Source: Desulfobacteraceae bacterium
GTDB taxonomy: Bacteria; Desulfobacterota; Desulfobacteria; Desulfobacterales; Desulfosarcinaceae
Length of the DNA stretch: 64,000 nucleotides
NCBI GenBank assembly: GCA_013003715.1
Contig: JABDIN010000007.1
Location: 22,230-86,229 of the forward strand
Direction: 5' to 3'
Part shown: one piece after another, positions 9,971 to 19,279 of the stretch
Position numbering within the stretch: position 1 is the first letter of the stretch
Layout: each line of letters opens with the position of its first letter
Translations under genes and position numbers: made by a program
Notes under the pieces: generated by a model
The model's database searches: none
Seen by the model: only the letters and a program-made list of their open reading frames with translations
Told to the model about the DNA's origin: nothing

Positions 9971-10987
9971 ATGAAATTAGGAATCATCGGACTGCCCGGT
10001 TCGGGGAAAGCCACTGTATTCGACGCCCTCACCCAGAGCACCATATCATCGCCACAGCATGAGGATCGCATCGGCACGATCACGGTTCCAGATCCACGGG
10101 TGGAGGAGCTGTCTGCTATGTATAAGCCGCGGAAGACCATATTTGCCCAAGTGGAGTATTTTCTTCCCGGCGGGATGGCCGGACCGGAAGAAAGTCCCCT
10201 GACCCGTGTTCGCGATTGTGATGCATTGATTCAGGTGGTTCGAAATTTCAGCATCTACGGTGCCGAAGCCCAAACGCCGGTTGCCGATGTGAAGGCCATG
10301 GACCAGGAATTGATCATCTCCGATCTGGTTGTGGTGGAAAAACGGTTGGAACGGCTGGCGCTGGATAAACGGCGGGGCAAGGATGTCATTAACGAAGAAC
10401 TTTCCCTGCTGGAGCAATGCAAATCATACCTCGATAATGAAACACCACTTCGACGGTTCCCGGAAATTACCGGTGCCAAATTGCTGAGGGGATTTGCCTT
10501 CCTATCGGCGAAACCCCTGCTGGTTCTCTTCAACAATGAAGATGAAGAGGTAACATTGCCGGACATGAAGGGCACCCTGGCAGATGAAAGAGGCATGGTT
10601 ATCCGCGGCAAGCTGGAACAGGAATTGGCACAGATGGATGAAGATGAAAAAGAGGTGTTTTTATCCGAGTTCAATATCACGGCGTCCGCCACGGATCGCG
10701 TGCTGCAAAGTTCCTATGATATTATGGGGTTGATCTCCTTTTTTACCGTCGGTGAAGATGAGGTCCGGGCCTGGACCATCAACAAACAGACGGCGGCAGT
10801 GGATGCAGCCGAAGTCATTCACTCGGATATAAAAAAAGGATTCATCAGAGCGGAAGTGCTGCACTACGATGACCTGATGGATGCCGGCAACTACGCCGAA
10901 GCCCGCAAAAAAGGTACGGTTCGCCTTGAAGGCAAGACCTATGAAGTAAAGAACGGCGACATCATTAATTTCCGCTTCAATGTATAG
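9971..10987 (+). CDS. YchF/Obg-like GTP/ATP-binding protein (DUF933 C-terminus)
   Basis: OLA1/YchF family: N-terminal P-loop (GLPGSGKATVF), a switch region with VEYFLPGG, a central helical hairpin (residues ~120-170) and a C-terminal TGS-like/DUF933 domain (LISFFTVGEDEVRAWTI, GFIRAEVLHYDDLM, KTYEVKNGDIINFRFNV). It departs from housekeeping YchF: the P-loop is GSGKA rather than NVGKS, and the specificity motif reads LFNNED instead of NKxE. It therefore looks like a paralogue of YchF found in this group. YchF binds ribosomes and stress partners; a related role is inferred. GGAG ribosome site upstream; kamA-like gene follows after 25 bp. Confidence 0.85.
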   Translation: MKLGIIGLPGSGKATVFDALTQSTISSPQHEDRIGTITVPDPRVEELSAMYKPRKTIFAQVEYFLPGGMAGPEESPLTRVRDCDALIQVVRNFSIYGAEAQTPVADVKAMDQELIISDLVVVEKRLERLALDKRRGKDVINEELSLLEQCKSYLDNETPLRRFPEITGAKLLRGFAFLSAKPLLVLFNNEDEEVTLPDMKGTLADERGMVIRGKLEQELAQMDEDEKEVFLSEFNITASATDRVLQSSYDIMGLISFFTVGEDEVRAWTINKQTAAVDAAEVIHSDIKKGFIRAEVLHYDDLMDAGNYAEARKKGTVRLEGKTYEVKNGDIINFRFNV

Positions 10988-11012
10988 TGTGAAATAGTTC
11001 CAACAAACCCCA

Positions 11013-12059
11013 ATGAATGATGATAACACCTGGAAATCGCTTCTGTCCGAGAGCATTTCTCTTCCGGACGACCTTCCTGAGCAGATCGTTTCGGACCGGC
11101 ACGCCATAGACCGGGTCATCCGCACCTACCCCATGCGTGTGAATCCGTACTATCTATCCCTGATCGGCGACGTCGACGACCCCATCTGGAAGCAGGCCAT
11201 CCCCAGTTTACAGGAACTCGAGGGCGGCATGTGGCAGCCCGATCCTCTGGATGAGGAAAGCCAATCACCCGTGCCGTGCATTATTCACCGTTACCCGAAC
11301 CGGGTGGTGTTTCTCGTATCCAATCGCTGTGCCGTCTATTGCCGCCATTGTATGCGAAAACGCCGGGTGGGGAAAAGGGAATCTCCCGGCGTTCAGGCAC
11401 TGAACAAAGGTGTGGCGTATATTCGATCCCATACCGGTATCAGCGATGTCATCCTGTCCGGTGGGGACCCGCTGCTGCTCGACGACAGCACCCTGGACGG
11501 ATTGCTATATCGATTGGCTGGAATTCCACATGTCCGGTTGATTCGCATCCACAGTCGGGTTCCGTGCACGCTGCCGCAACGCATAACCGGAAAACTGTTG
11601 CGGGTCCTTAAAAAGTTTCAGCCCCTGTACCTGAACACCCAGTTCAACCATCCCGATGAAATTACCAACGTCTCCACCGGCGCCTGCCGGTTGCTCGCCG
11701 ATGCCGGTATTGTGCTGGGATGCCAGACCGTGCTGCTCAAGGGTGTCAACGACTCTCCGGCAACCATGAAAAAACTGATGGAAAAGCTAGTTGATATCCG
11801 TATCCGTCCATATTATCTGCACCATCCTGATCTGGTACAAGGTACCCATCACTTTCAACCGGACATCGCCAAAGGACTATCCATCATGTCATCACTCCGT
11901 GGACATTGTTCCGGGCTGGCGGTACCGCAATATATGATTGATCTGCCCGGCGGTGGCGGTAAAATCCCATTGTTGCCTGAATATATTGTGGAAAAGAAAA
12001 GTACCTTTTGGCGGATACGAAATCACCAGGGTGGAATATACGAATATCCAACCCATTAA
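11013..12059 (+). CDS. KamA/EpmB-family radical SAM aminomutase
   Basis: 348 residues with the radical SAM triad in NRCAVYCRHCMRKRR, the glycine stretch ILSGGDPLLL, RIHSRVP, and LNTQFNHPDEI. The barrel ends PQYMIDLPGGGGKIPLLPEY, a hallmark of lysine 2,3-aminomutase and its EF-P-modifying relative EpmB. Length is close to EpmB (~340) and shorter than catabolic KamA (~410). That favours a protein-lysine or unusual substrate, but no EpmA or EF-P gene is near. It lies 25 bp behind the YchF-like gene, suggesting one transcript. No clear ribosome site is seen before the ATG. Confidence 0.85.
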   Translation: MNDDNTWKSLLSESISLPDDLPEQIVSDRHAIDRVIRTYPMRVNPYYLSLIGDVDDPIWKQAIPSLQELEGGMWQPDPLDEESQSPVPCIIHRYPNRVVFLVSNRCAVYCRHCMRKRRVGKRESPGVQALNKGVAYIRSHTGISDVILSGGDPLLLDDSTLDGLLYRLAGIPHVRLIRIHSRVPCTLPQRITGKLLRVLKKFQPLYLNTQFNHPDEITNVSTGACRLLADAGIVLGCQTVLLKGVNDSPATMKKLMEKLVDIRIRPYYLHHPDLVQGTHHFQPDIAKGLSIMSSLRGHCSGLAVPQYMIDLPGGGGKIPLLPEYIVEKKSTFWRIRNHQGGIYEYPTH

Positions 12060-12280
12060 AAACGGCAAACCTCAACGTCTTTACGACTTCCTCCTAAAAT
12101 TTCCATTATCACCTTGATATTGATCGGATTCGGGTGAGGAAACATCCACTGGGGAAACTCAACTTCGGATCATCACGAATATGACCGGATTCTCGGTGGA
12201 AGCGGGCCGTTTGAAGCACCACGCCGCTTGCTGCGGGGAATCTTTGACAGTAAGGATATATTTCTGATCCGTATTTGTTT

Positions 12281-12310
12281 GCTAACCCCGTATCAAGCCA
12301 CGGGGTTAGC
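12281..12310. repeat. Perfect 11-bp inverted repeat in the kamA-hsp20 gap
   Basis: GCTAACCCCGT and its exact complement ACGGGGTTAGC are separated by 8 bases. It sits in the 308-bp gap between the convergent kamA-like and hsp20 genes, where a bidirectional terminator is expected. Neither side has a proper T-run, so termination is not certain. Nothing else is recognised in this gap. Confidence 0.6.
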
Positions 12311-12367
12311 ACTTGTTATTACGGTTCAACTGCAGGCGACCACCGGAACCGGTCCTGATCGCCGTCA

Positions 12368-12778
12368 TTATACTGCCTGAACGACTATTTTACGCGGCGA
12401 TGCTTTTTCCACTTTCGGCAGCGTCAGCCTTAACACACCATGATTGAGTTGTGCATCGATGCGTTCCTGATCGATGACTTCAGACAAGGAAAACTGGCGG
12501 TAGTACTTTCCCATCTCATATTCGATCAGTATTTCCTCTTCTTTGTCACTAAATAGGGGCTCGACATCACCTGAGATCGTCAAGGTATCATCTCGCAAGT
12601 CGATATTGAGACCTTTTGCCTGAACACCCGGCATATCCGCCATCAACACAAGTTCCTTTTCATTTTCAAAAATATCCACACTCGGCGAAAAAACCAAGCC
12701 CGGTGTTGTCTGTTCGGCCGGCGAAGTCATTTCCTGTTTTTCTTTTACCTGAAGCTCATGTTTTTTGTTGTCAGACAT
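12368..12778 (-). CDS. Small heat-shock protein (Hsp20/alpha-crystallin)
   Basis: ATP-independent chaperone of about 136 residues. The alpha-crystallin domain runs from PSVDIFENEKELVLMADMPGV to GVLRLTLPKVE, the second being the family's GVL signature, followed by a short tail ending KIVVQAV with the I-x-V motif that caps neighbouring subunits. The start is set by an ideal AAGGAGGTGA site five bases before the ATG; a GTG three codons upstream lies inside that site. It is the second gene of an operon with another Hsp20 starting 28 bp upstream; the paired, divergent sHSPs may form mixed oligomers. Confidence 0.93.
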   Translation of the reverse strand: MSDNKKHELQVKEKQEMTSPAEQTTPGLVFSPSVDIFENEKELVLMADMPGVQAKGLNIDLRDDTLTISGDVEPLFSDKEEEILIEYEMGKYYRQFSLSEVIDQERIDAQLNHGVLRLTLPKVEKASPRKIVVQAV

Positions 12779-12806
12779 GGCTGTCACCTCCTTGAATTTA
12801 TTTTAA

Positions 12807-13265
12807 TCAATTGATCGTAATCTGGCGCGGTTTAGCGGCTTCGGCTTTGGGAATGAATACGGTCAGGATACCATTTTCCATTTTGGCTTCTATCTTATCC
12901 GGATCGATTTCAGTGGGCAGCGAAACGACCCTGGAAAACTTTCCGGCGTCACGTTCACGTCGATGGTACCTTACACCTTCGTCTTCCTTCGCAATCTTTC
13001 GTTCCCCTGTAATAGACAAGGTTTTGGACGTGGCCTGAATCTCGAGGTCGTTTGCCGCAATACCCGGCAGCTCGGCACGGGCGTAAAATTTACCGGCATC
13101 TTCGGTTAAATTGATTTGCGGAAACACACCGGCGGAAACCCGGGGATCCCTCTGACCGGGCCAGTCCGTAAACAGCCTGTCCATTTGTCGTCTCATCCGT
13201 TCAAATTCTGAAGACGGGCTTCGTAACCCTAAGCTTGGATAATCAAAAAATCTTCTGTAAATCAT
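12807..13265 (-). CDS. Small heat-shock protein (Hsp20/alpha-crystallin)
   Basis: 152-residue sHSP. The N-terminal arm (FFDYPSLG, RRQMDRLF) is followed by the crystallin domain starting PQINLTEDAGKFYARAELPG and ending with MENGILTVFIPKAE, and a C-terminal PRQITIN with an I-x-I capping motif. An AGGAGGTG site precedes the ATG. It is the promoter-proximal gene of a two-gene sHSP operon. No CIRCE element or typical sigma-32 promoter is evident upstream; a sigma-70-like promoter is suggested separately. Confidence 0.94.
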   Translation of the reverse strand: MIYRRFFDYPSLGLRSPSSEFERMRRQMDRLFTDWPGQRDPRVSAGVFPQINLTEDAGKFYARAELPGIAANDLEIQATSKTLSITGERKIAKEDEGVRYHRRERDAGKFSRVVSLPTEIDPDKIEAKMENGILTVFIPKAEAAKPRQITIN

Positions 13266-13330
13266 CTTTGCACCTCCTGATGTGATAACGTTGGCAAAAG
13301 ATCATCGGTGCTGATCTTTCGTTTAGAAAA

Positions 13331-13358
13331 AAATTAATGCAAATATTTTTGGTGTCAA
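13331..13358 (-). promoter_or_regulatory. Possible promoter of the hsp20 operon
   Basis: On the minus strand TTGACA (13353-13358) is followed after 16 bases by TAATTT (13331-13336), in a very AT-rich stretch ~65 bases before the first hsp20 start. The -35 is perfect and the -10 is weak. Inference only. Confidence 0.4.
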
Positions 13359-13436
13359 TATTAATATTCGTTTTTTTATTCCATTACTATACTATTTTTT
13401 CCGATACAGTAATGCCTATACCGGAACTCCGCACAT

Positions 13437-13476
13437 AAAAAAGGCAGAGCCTCAAAGAGGCCCTGCCTTTTTTTGG
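13437..13476. terminator. Rho-independent terminator, bidirectional form
   Basis: AAAAAAGGCAG-GCCTC stem with loop AAA and complementary GAGGC-CTGCCTTTTTTT arm. A-run on one side and T-run on the other allow termination in either direction. It would end the small gene to its right (minus strand), insulating it from the hsp20 operon. Confidence 0.85.
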
Positions 13477-13535
13477 TGCACCTGTCAGCGGTGCTGATAT
13501 ATTTAAACGCCTATGTTAGAAGCTCTGCCGGTTTC

Positions 13536-13691
13536 TTAACCCGCGACATCGATGCCGGGGTCGCATCCAAGGTGTTCATCCTTATTTTCACATTCGAAAT
13601 TTTGTGATCGGGTGTCGACATGTCCCTCTTCCCGTTCTTTATCGGATTCGAAATAATCATTCTTTTTAGATTTAGCTTTATTTTCAGTCAT
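13536..13691 (-). CDS. Small hydrophilic acidic protein, unknown function
   Basis: A 51-residue protein rich in Lys, Glu and Asp (TENKAKSKKNDYFESDKERE) with two Cys near the C-terminus and no hydrophobic segment. The start is chosen because AAGGAGG lies seven bases before this ATG; the open frame extends further up without a site. It is followed by a strong terminator, supporting a real short transcription unit. I recognise no family. It sits between stress (hsp20) and envelope (VWA) genes, but no link is shown. Confidence 0.6.
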   Translation of the reverse strand: MTENKAKSKKNDYFESDKEREEGHVDTRSQNFECENKDEHLGCDPGIDVAG

Positions 13692-13976
13692 GATGGATCC
13701 TCCTTGCCGGTTGTGTGATTGGTTTTGCTTTGTTGTTAACAAAATGCGTATCAAAACAAGAATGGCAATGGGAGAAAACAGAGGGCCTAATGAGGGGTAA
13801 TACCACCCATATACGTTGTCCGCGCCTTATGTCATGGGCGAACAGACAGGCTACCCCATGGAGTGGACCGACTAAAAGGGCGCGCCGACACATTCTGCAC
13901 TTAACCGCTATAAAGTGAGGGCTTGAAATATCGGATCAATTTGTTGGGAAAAGGCGACACAGGCGGCCACCGGCAA

Positions 13977-14645
13977 TCATTTTTTGAAAATCGCGTCAAG
14001 CCGTTCAAGGTCATTGATGCGATCCCACACACCACCATGCGATCGACCTGACTCATCGCGTTGCTCGACTTTCTGCCGCCACACTTCCACACGCTTCAGG
14101 TATTGTTTGGGGTCTTTGATATCGGTTCGCAACTTGGTGACGTTCAACGCGATAACCTTGAAACCCTCAAGCTCAAACGGTACATCCCGTATGTGCCCGT
14201 CGGCCAGTTCTTCCTTCAGGTCGGAAAAAATGAGGATATATTTTTTCCCGGTACCGACTTCATTAAGATAATCGATGGCCTGTAACACCCCGCCTGAAAT
14301 ATCGGTATACTTGCTTTTGGAGACATTTTGAACGAATTCATCAATTTTTTTGATAAACAACCGTTTTTGATTGTTCGTGGTGGAGGGACGTTGGTCAAAG
14401 GTCATTTTGGCGACAATGTCCTTCTCACTGAAACTGCCGGTATCGATACTGGCCACTGCAAACGTATCACCCGGCTCCAAGGTACCCAGCAAGTAATTTA
14501 TAATGGATCTGGCCTTTTTGAGTTCCAGTGCATACGTCCCGGAGGTATCCAACAGAAGAAAGACACCGCGGTTTCGATTCTCAGTCTGTGAACAACCGGC
14601 CAGTAAACAGATGACAACCCCTAACATGATATAAAGCTTTTTCAT
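13977..14645 (-). CDS. VWA-domain lipoprotein
   Basis: Exported lipoprotein: Lys-rich start, hydrophobic run and lipobox LLAGC (Cys at residue 17). The mature part is a von Willebrand A domain with metal site LLLDTSGT, the second site Thr/Asp in YTDISGG and the core strand KKYILIFSDLKEE. No transmembrane anchor besides the lipid. GGAG precedes this ATG; an upstream in-frame ATG overlaps the previous gene by four bases but lacks a site. It directly follows a multi-pass membrane protein gene on the same strand, so the two probably form an envelope complex. Function unknown. Confidence 0.85.
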   Translation of the reverse strand: MKKLYIMLGVVICLLAGCSQTENRNRGVFLLLDTSGTYALELKKARSIINYLLGTLEPGDTFAVASIDTGSFSEKDIVAKMTFDQRPSTTNNQKRLFIKKIDEFVQNVSKSKYTDISGGVLQAIDYLNEVGTGKKYILIFSDLKEELADGHIRDVPFELEGFKVIALNVTKLRTDIKDPKQYLKRVEVWRQKVEQRDESGRSHGGVWDRINDLERLDAIFKK

Positions 14646-14668
14646 TTTGAATTCTCTCCTTTGCCACA

Positions 14669-16135
14669 TCATTCCACCTCTTCGACCAACAGGGGAGACT
14701 CCTTCAGCTTCGTGGAAGCCGCATCCTGTTTGCCCGGCGTGCCGGTTTGCATCTTTGCGAGAATGACACCTTCCACCCAGATTGCCGGATAGATGATCAT
14801 ATCATAAACATTGCTGATAAGCCTTCCCATGTAAAATCCAAGGTTCCCGATCAATCGCAGTAAAAAAGCGACAAGAAGCAGAAACCCCACCGCGACATAG
14901 CCGAGGACGGTTCGGGAGGACGAAATAAACGATTCCAGCGGAATGGCCACAAAAGTAAGGGCAAATGGTAAAATAAAACCCATGATCATCTGGCCATAGG
15001 TCGGTATCATCCTGAACGCCGCTTCGGATTGTTCCACGCCGGCGAGGGTCTGGCGAAGGGCCGCCATATCCGCGGCAATCCGGTCCCGCATGAATGCCAG
15101 GGCGGATTCAACCCCGGCCAGGATAAATAAGATGGAAAAAGTAATCCAGATCATTCGCCGCCGCATCCGGTCGTCCATGCTGCCGATCACGGGAAACAAA
15201 CGCGTGATACGAAGGGATTCCATTAAAAACAACCCCATGGTAACTTCAATGAGAATAATGACGAGTCCCGCCACATCCGATGTTTTAAACGGCCCGATAT
15301 AATTGCCCCCGCCGACCATTTCCGACATGGGTAAGGCGATAAGATTGAAATTGATCACCGCCCCGCCGAATGCGATCAGCAATACCAGGCCGGCGGTAAA
15401 AAATTGGGTGAGCGATGATGATGACAGCTTTTGCCCGGCGCCGTCAGTTTCCTGACGTATTTGTCGATGTTCATCGATGAACAGGTCTATGGTTTTAGCC
15501 CGCTTAATCAGATCCGCTAAAAAAAGACTCATTTTCTCGATGTTCTTGTTGAGTGATCTGAAAGAGGGCATCATATTGCTCAGGATACCATGCCGCTTGG
15601 ACACATCTTCCCGGTGTTTTTCAACAGCCGAACGATGCTGATTCTGAAGTGTCTCATTAATGTCTTCAAGCATCTTTGCAACCATGCTGTCGCCGGTGGG
15701 TTTTATGTCTGCAACCGCCTTGATGACCTTTACCCAATCTGGCAGGGCCTGGGGTATTTCAGCACTGCTGGTATAGTCCTCTTCCAGTTGAACGATGGTC
15801 TCGGTGAGTTGACGCTGGAGCTGTGGGTAGCCGCCCAAATCCCGTTCTATGGCGGTACTCATGCGCTCAAGTTCCCGATGCAGAGCACGATCCGCACTTT
15901 CAAGTCCGGCTGCCATCAGAACGGCTTTATTCCGCTGACGCAATAAACCGGCCGAGCGTGCCACGGCAAAAGCCGACAACCTCATTGAACTGTGAATTAT
16001 TTTCGAGAAGGACGCCATGGACCGATGAAACGGCTTTCTCGCAAAATACATGGCCAGAAGCAAGGTAATGAGACATATCAAAATGCTGAGCTCCTGGTAT
16101 GGGGTGATATTGAGGATAAAACTGCCGATACTCAT
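14669..16135 (-). CDS. Uncharacterised multi-pass membrane protein with coiled-coil domain
   Basis: 488 residues. One N-terminal membrane helix (about 14-32) is followed by ~190 residues of charged, helical, probably coiled-coil sequence (65-235). Then come about five or six membrane helices between 245 and 460 (for example LTQFFTAGLVLLIAFGGAV, VAGLVIILIEVTMGLFL, FSILFILAGVESALAF, VLGYVAVGFLLLVAFLL), and a short hydrophilic tail. I recognise no family. A GTGAGG site precedes the ATG. It is the first gene of a pair with the VWA lipoprotein; a sensor, scaffold or envelope-maintenance role would be guesswork. Confidence 0.85.
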   Translation of the reverse strand: MSIGSFILNITPYQELSILICLITLLLAMYFARKPFHRSMASFSKIIHSSMRLSAFAVARSAGLLRQRNKAVLMAAGLESADRALHRELERMSTAIERDLGGYPQLQRQLTETIVQLEEDYTSSAEIPQALPDWVKVIKAVADIKPTGDSMVAKMLEDINETLQNQHRSAVEKHREDVSKRHGILSNMMPSFRSLNKNIEKMSLFLADLIKRAKTIDLFIDEHRQIRQETDGAGQKLSSSSLTQFFTAGLVLLIAFGGAVINFNLIALPMSEMVGGGNYIGPFKTSDVAGLVIILIEVTMGLFLMESLRITRLFPVIGSMDDRMRRRMIWITFSILFILAGVESALAFMRDRIAADMAALRQTLAGVEQSEAAFRMIPTYGQMIMGFILPFALTFVAIPLESFISSSRTVLGYVAVGFLLLVAFLLRLIGNLGFYMGRLISNVYDMIIYPAIWVEGVILAKMQTGTPGKQDAASTKLKESPLLVEEVE

Positions 16136-16888
16136 GGGAACCTCACTTTTTTCTATTGGTTATCATCCATCAGGTCAGAACTGATATCAAAAGACTGTCC
16201 TTTTGTCTTTTGCCACCCCGTTGATCGCCCGTCCGGGAAATCTCCAGTGCAAGAAAAATGTTCAGGTGACAAATTATATCCCAAGGTAATTTAGCAATAT
16301 ACGTGCCTTGCTGTGTTATTACCATGAAAAACACCACGGTCGGCAATCGGATTAATCCCCGATTTAACATATTGTTATTATATTAAAAATCGACACCACC
16401 CGACTGCACTCCACATATGGCATGGATGGCAAGATTAATATTATCAGGTAAGAAAGTACTAATTTGTATACAGACTTATCAATATGTGCAAAATGTGCAA
16501 ATTACGTACCCGGCGGACATGAATCGTGCGTGAAACTCCTTTGGGGCGACAGCTTTCTATTCAATCGTTTTTGATGCGGTTCGTCAATACACAATTTCAA
16601 CTTCCGATATACAATGATTCACCGGTAGGACCCAGGACGCAAATGCCGTTAATTACATCAACCGTCGAATTCATCCCGCCTACGACATACCGGTATCACC
16701 TGCACTCAGGATTGATGCCGAACTCTTCGGGCGCAATGCAGACAGTGTGACGAACCGGACCTGAGATATGAGATGAGAATAGCAGTGGAAATGAAAGATG
16801 AGGTATTCGACCTGCATTTTACCGTCAGGATTGCATCGAAAAACGGAAATTCAAACCGCCATCGCATGAAGGGACGGAAAGGTATGGA
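16136..16888. other. Intergenic region, no gene seen
   Basis: 753 bp between the membrane-protein gene and the aspartate kinase stop. Short frames (16526-16750, 16773-16967) show no domain, no ribosome site and codon choice unlike the neighbours. The left third is AT-rich and should contain the minus-strand promoter of the membrane/VWA operon. I see no RNA structure I can name. Confidence 0.5.
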
Positions 16889-18241
16889 TCACTCAAACAA
16901 CTTTTGGTGCAAACGAAGCAACACCTCGTCCGACTGGCTTTCCGAGACAAAAAAAGTAATATTATGAAAAGAGGCGCCGATGCTGACTGTATAAATCCTG
17001 TATGGGGTGAGAATTTCAAAAATGGCGGAAATGAGTTGCGCGTCATGACTCACATTTGATCCTATGACGCAGATTTTCGCCAGGTCCGGATGGAGATCGA
17101 CATGCGCGATTTTTGACAGGTTTTTGAACAGGCGCCGGGAATAATCCGAGGCGGCGATGGAGCTGGTGAAGGATATTTCAGAAGTGGCACAAACATCCAC
17201 GGAGATATTATGCTGCACAAACACTTGACTGCACCGCTGGATAAATCCGAAAGCATGGAGCATTTCCGGAGTTTGTAAATGAATGAGCATTTGCCCCTTG
17301 ACACACTGCACCCCTTTCAAACCCCGCCGGCTGTCCGCAGTAATCAATGTGCCCGGTGCTGAAGGATTGAAGGTGTTCTTGATATAGACCGGGATGGCTT
17401 TTCGAACAGCGGCTGTTATGGTTTTCGGATGGAGAACCTTTGCCCCGCTGTTGGCCATTTCGGCCATTACATCGATGTTCATCTTCGGCCAGAGTTTGAC
17501 AGTGGATATCAGTCTGGGGTCCGCGGACATCACACCATCCACATCCGTCCAGATTTGGATCTGATCCGCATCCATACTGATCCCCACCAAAGAGGCGGTA
17601 AAATCGCTGCCTCCCCGCCCCAGCAAGGTCGTATCACCGTGGGTGTCTTTACCGATAAATCCCATGACCACGGGGACAAAACCATCCTTGATCGATGGCA
17701 GGAGAATACGCCGGCAGCTTTCACGTGTTCGCCTCATATCCACTTCGGCTTCCAGGTACTCACTATTGGTACGGATAATCCTCCGCCCATGGACCTGGAG
17801 GCTGCTCATACCGCTGTTAATAAGAGCATACCTCATGATCTGGCTGGACAACATCTCACCGAAGGAACATATAAAAGCATATGTCTTTTTCGTCAGTTCA
17901 CCGACATAGCTGATGCCCGTCAGAACGTATCGCAGTTTCTTCAAGGACGGCGAGAACTCTTTTTCCCAGATCAGTTGGAATTCCCGGGGGCTTACAAATG
18001 CCTGTAAAATCGTTTTGTGTGTTTCCTCAAGCCGGTTCAGACGACCCGCAATCAAACGCTGTTTCTGTTTTTTCGCCAGATCCACCAATCCGATCAAATC
18101 ATCCGTCACGCCGCCGACGGCCGAAACCACCACGATCGGGTGCCGATGCCGGGTCTCCTTTTTCACGATGCGGACACTCCGGTCGAAAGCCTCAACTGAA
18201 CCAACGGAAGTACCACCAAATTTCAATATTGACATTTTCAT
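16889..18241 (-). CDS. Aspartate kinase
   Basis: Monofunctional aspartokinase (L-aspartate + ATP to 4-phospho-aspartate, first step to lysine, threonine and methionine). The N-terminus has the signature ILKFGGTSVGS, then VVVSAVGG, the catalytic GRGGSDFTASL and WTDVDGVMSADPR, and two C-terminal ACT domains (residues ~300-450) for feedback control. 450 residues is the longer class, like LysC/AK III. Two Met codons are close together; the second (18235) is equally possible. It stands alone with no dap or thr gene beside it. Confidence 0.92.
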   Translation of the reverse strand: MKMSILKFGGTSVGSVEAFDRSVRIVKKETRHRHPIVVVSAVGGVTDDLIGLVDLAKKQKQRLIAGRLNRLEETHKTILQAFVSPREFQLIWEKEFSPSLKKLRYVLTGISYVGELTKKTYAFICSFGEMLSSQIMRYALINSGMSSLQVHGRRIIRTNSEYLEAEVDMRRTRESCRRILLPSIKDGFVPVVMGFIGKDTHGDTTLLGRGGSDFTASLVGISMDADQIQIWTDVDGVMSADPRLISTVKLWPKMNIDVMAEMANSGAKVLHPKTITAAVRKAIPVYIKNTFNPSAPGTLITADSRRGLKGVQCVKGQMLIHLQTPEMLHAFGFIQRCSQVFVQHNISVDVCATSEISFTSSIAASDYSRRLFKNLSKIAHVDLHPDLAKICVIGSNVSHDAQLISAIFEILTPYRIYTVSIGASFHNITFFVSESQSDEVLLRLHQKLFE

Positions 18242-18492
18242 TATGGTTAATTTTACCGTCTGAATTATTTAAATGGGACAATACGTCTACAAGAGTTATA
18301 GTTCCATTATTACAATTAGATACCACATAAATGATTTCAATATAAAATAAATAATCTGATGTCAATTTCTTATTTTACTATTTCACCCCTGATACGAAAA
18401 CAGTCCATCACATTGACTTTAAGGAAAAGGACAGGCAAAGGTGGATTGCGCGGTTCAAACAGGCCAACCCCAACGGCGGGAAGAACTTATCC

Positions 18493-19278
18493 ATGAATGT
18501 AAAAACCATCAGTTCCCATCAAACCACACAGGTCTTACTTCCCATAATCGAGCTTGGCAGGGGATGGCTGGTGGTGGATAAACCACAGGGTATCAGTGTT
18601 CACAACGATCCCGGCAAAGATCTTATCTCCATACTCAATCGCAGGGTGGCCGCAGACAGGCAGCTCGCCACGAGCTTGGATTGTGATCCGGAATTCAAGG
18701 TCAATGCGGTGCATCGATTGGATAGGGAAACCAGCGGGGTTATATTGCTGGCCTGCCGCCCCGAGGTGTTTGCCCACCTGTCCACGGCATTCCGGAGGAG
18801 GCTTGTCCGCAAGCGATATGTCGCTGTGGTTCACGGCCAAATGCCGGCATCGGAAAAGGAAAACGGCTTTCAGATGTGGGAATGGGAATTGACCCGCTCG
18901 GCGGGCGGACGACATAATCCGGCAGGAAAGGGTAAACGGATGGCATGCCGCACCCGTTTCCGGGTGATCAACCACAGCGGCCACTACACCATGATCGCGT
19001 GTGAGCCGCTGACCGGGCGCAAACACCAGATACGACGGCACGCCAAGATCGCAGGTCATGCCGTCGTCGGTGACGTGCGATACGGCTCTAAACGATCCAT
19101 CCGCCACCTGATACGCACACGCGGCACCTGCAACCTCTGTCTCCATGCCCAGTCGCTGGAGTTCATCCCACCGGACCGCAGTCAACCCGTTTGCACACGT
19201 GCCGAAACACCGGAAACAATGTTGCGTTTGTTCAGCGACGATACAACGAACACGGGTGACTATGACCGTCAGCCGTGA
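18493..19278 (+). CDS. RluA-family pseudouridine synthase
   Basis: 261 residues, without an S4 RNA-binding domain. Motif I is VVDKPQGISVHNDP, the catalytic aspartate is in VNAVHRLDRETSGVIL (HRLDRxTSG), and motif III is CEPLTGRKHQIRRHAKIAGHAVVGD. It converts a uridine in rRNA or tRNA to pseudouridine; the exact position cannot be read from sequence. The start is the first ATG in a frame with weak ribosome site. It converges with the EamA transporter gene, the two stops being one base apart. Confidence 0.9.
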   Translation: MNVKTISSHQTTQVLLPIIELGRGWLVVDKPQGISVHNDPGKDLISILNRRVAADRQLATSLDCDPEFKVNAVHRLDRETSGVILLACRPEVFAHLSTAFRRRLVRKRYVAVVHGQMPASEKENGFQMWEWELTRSAGGRHNPAGKGKRMACRTRFRVINHSGHYTMIACEPLTGRKHQIRRHAKIAGHAVVGDVRYGSKRSIRHLIRTRGTCNLCLHAQSLEFIPPDRSQPVCTRAETPETMLRLFSDDTTNTGDYDRQP

Positions 19279-19279
19279 A

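Noticed and set aside
16526..16750. 74-residue ORF in the 16.1-16.9 kb gap
   Set aside because: No ribosome site, no domain and codon choice unlike the neighbouring genes.
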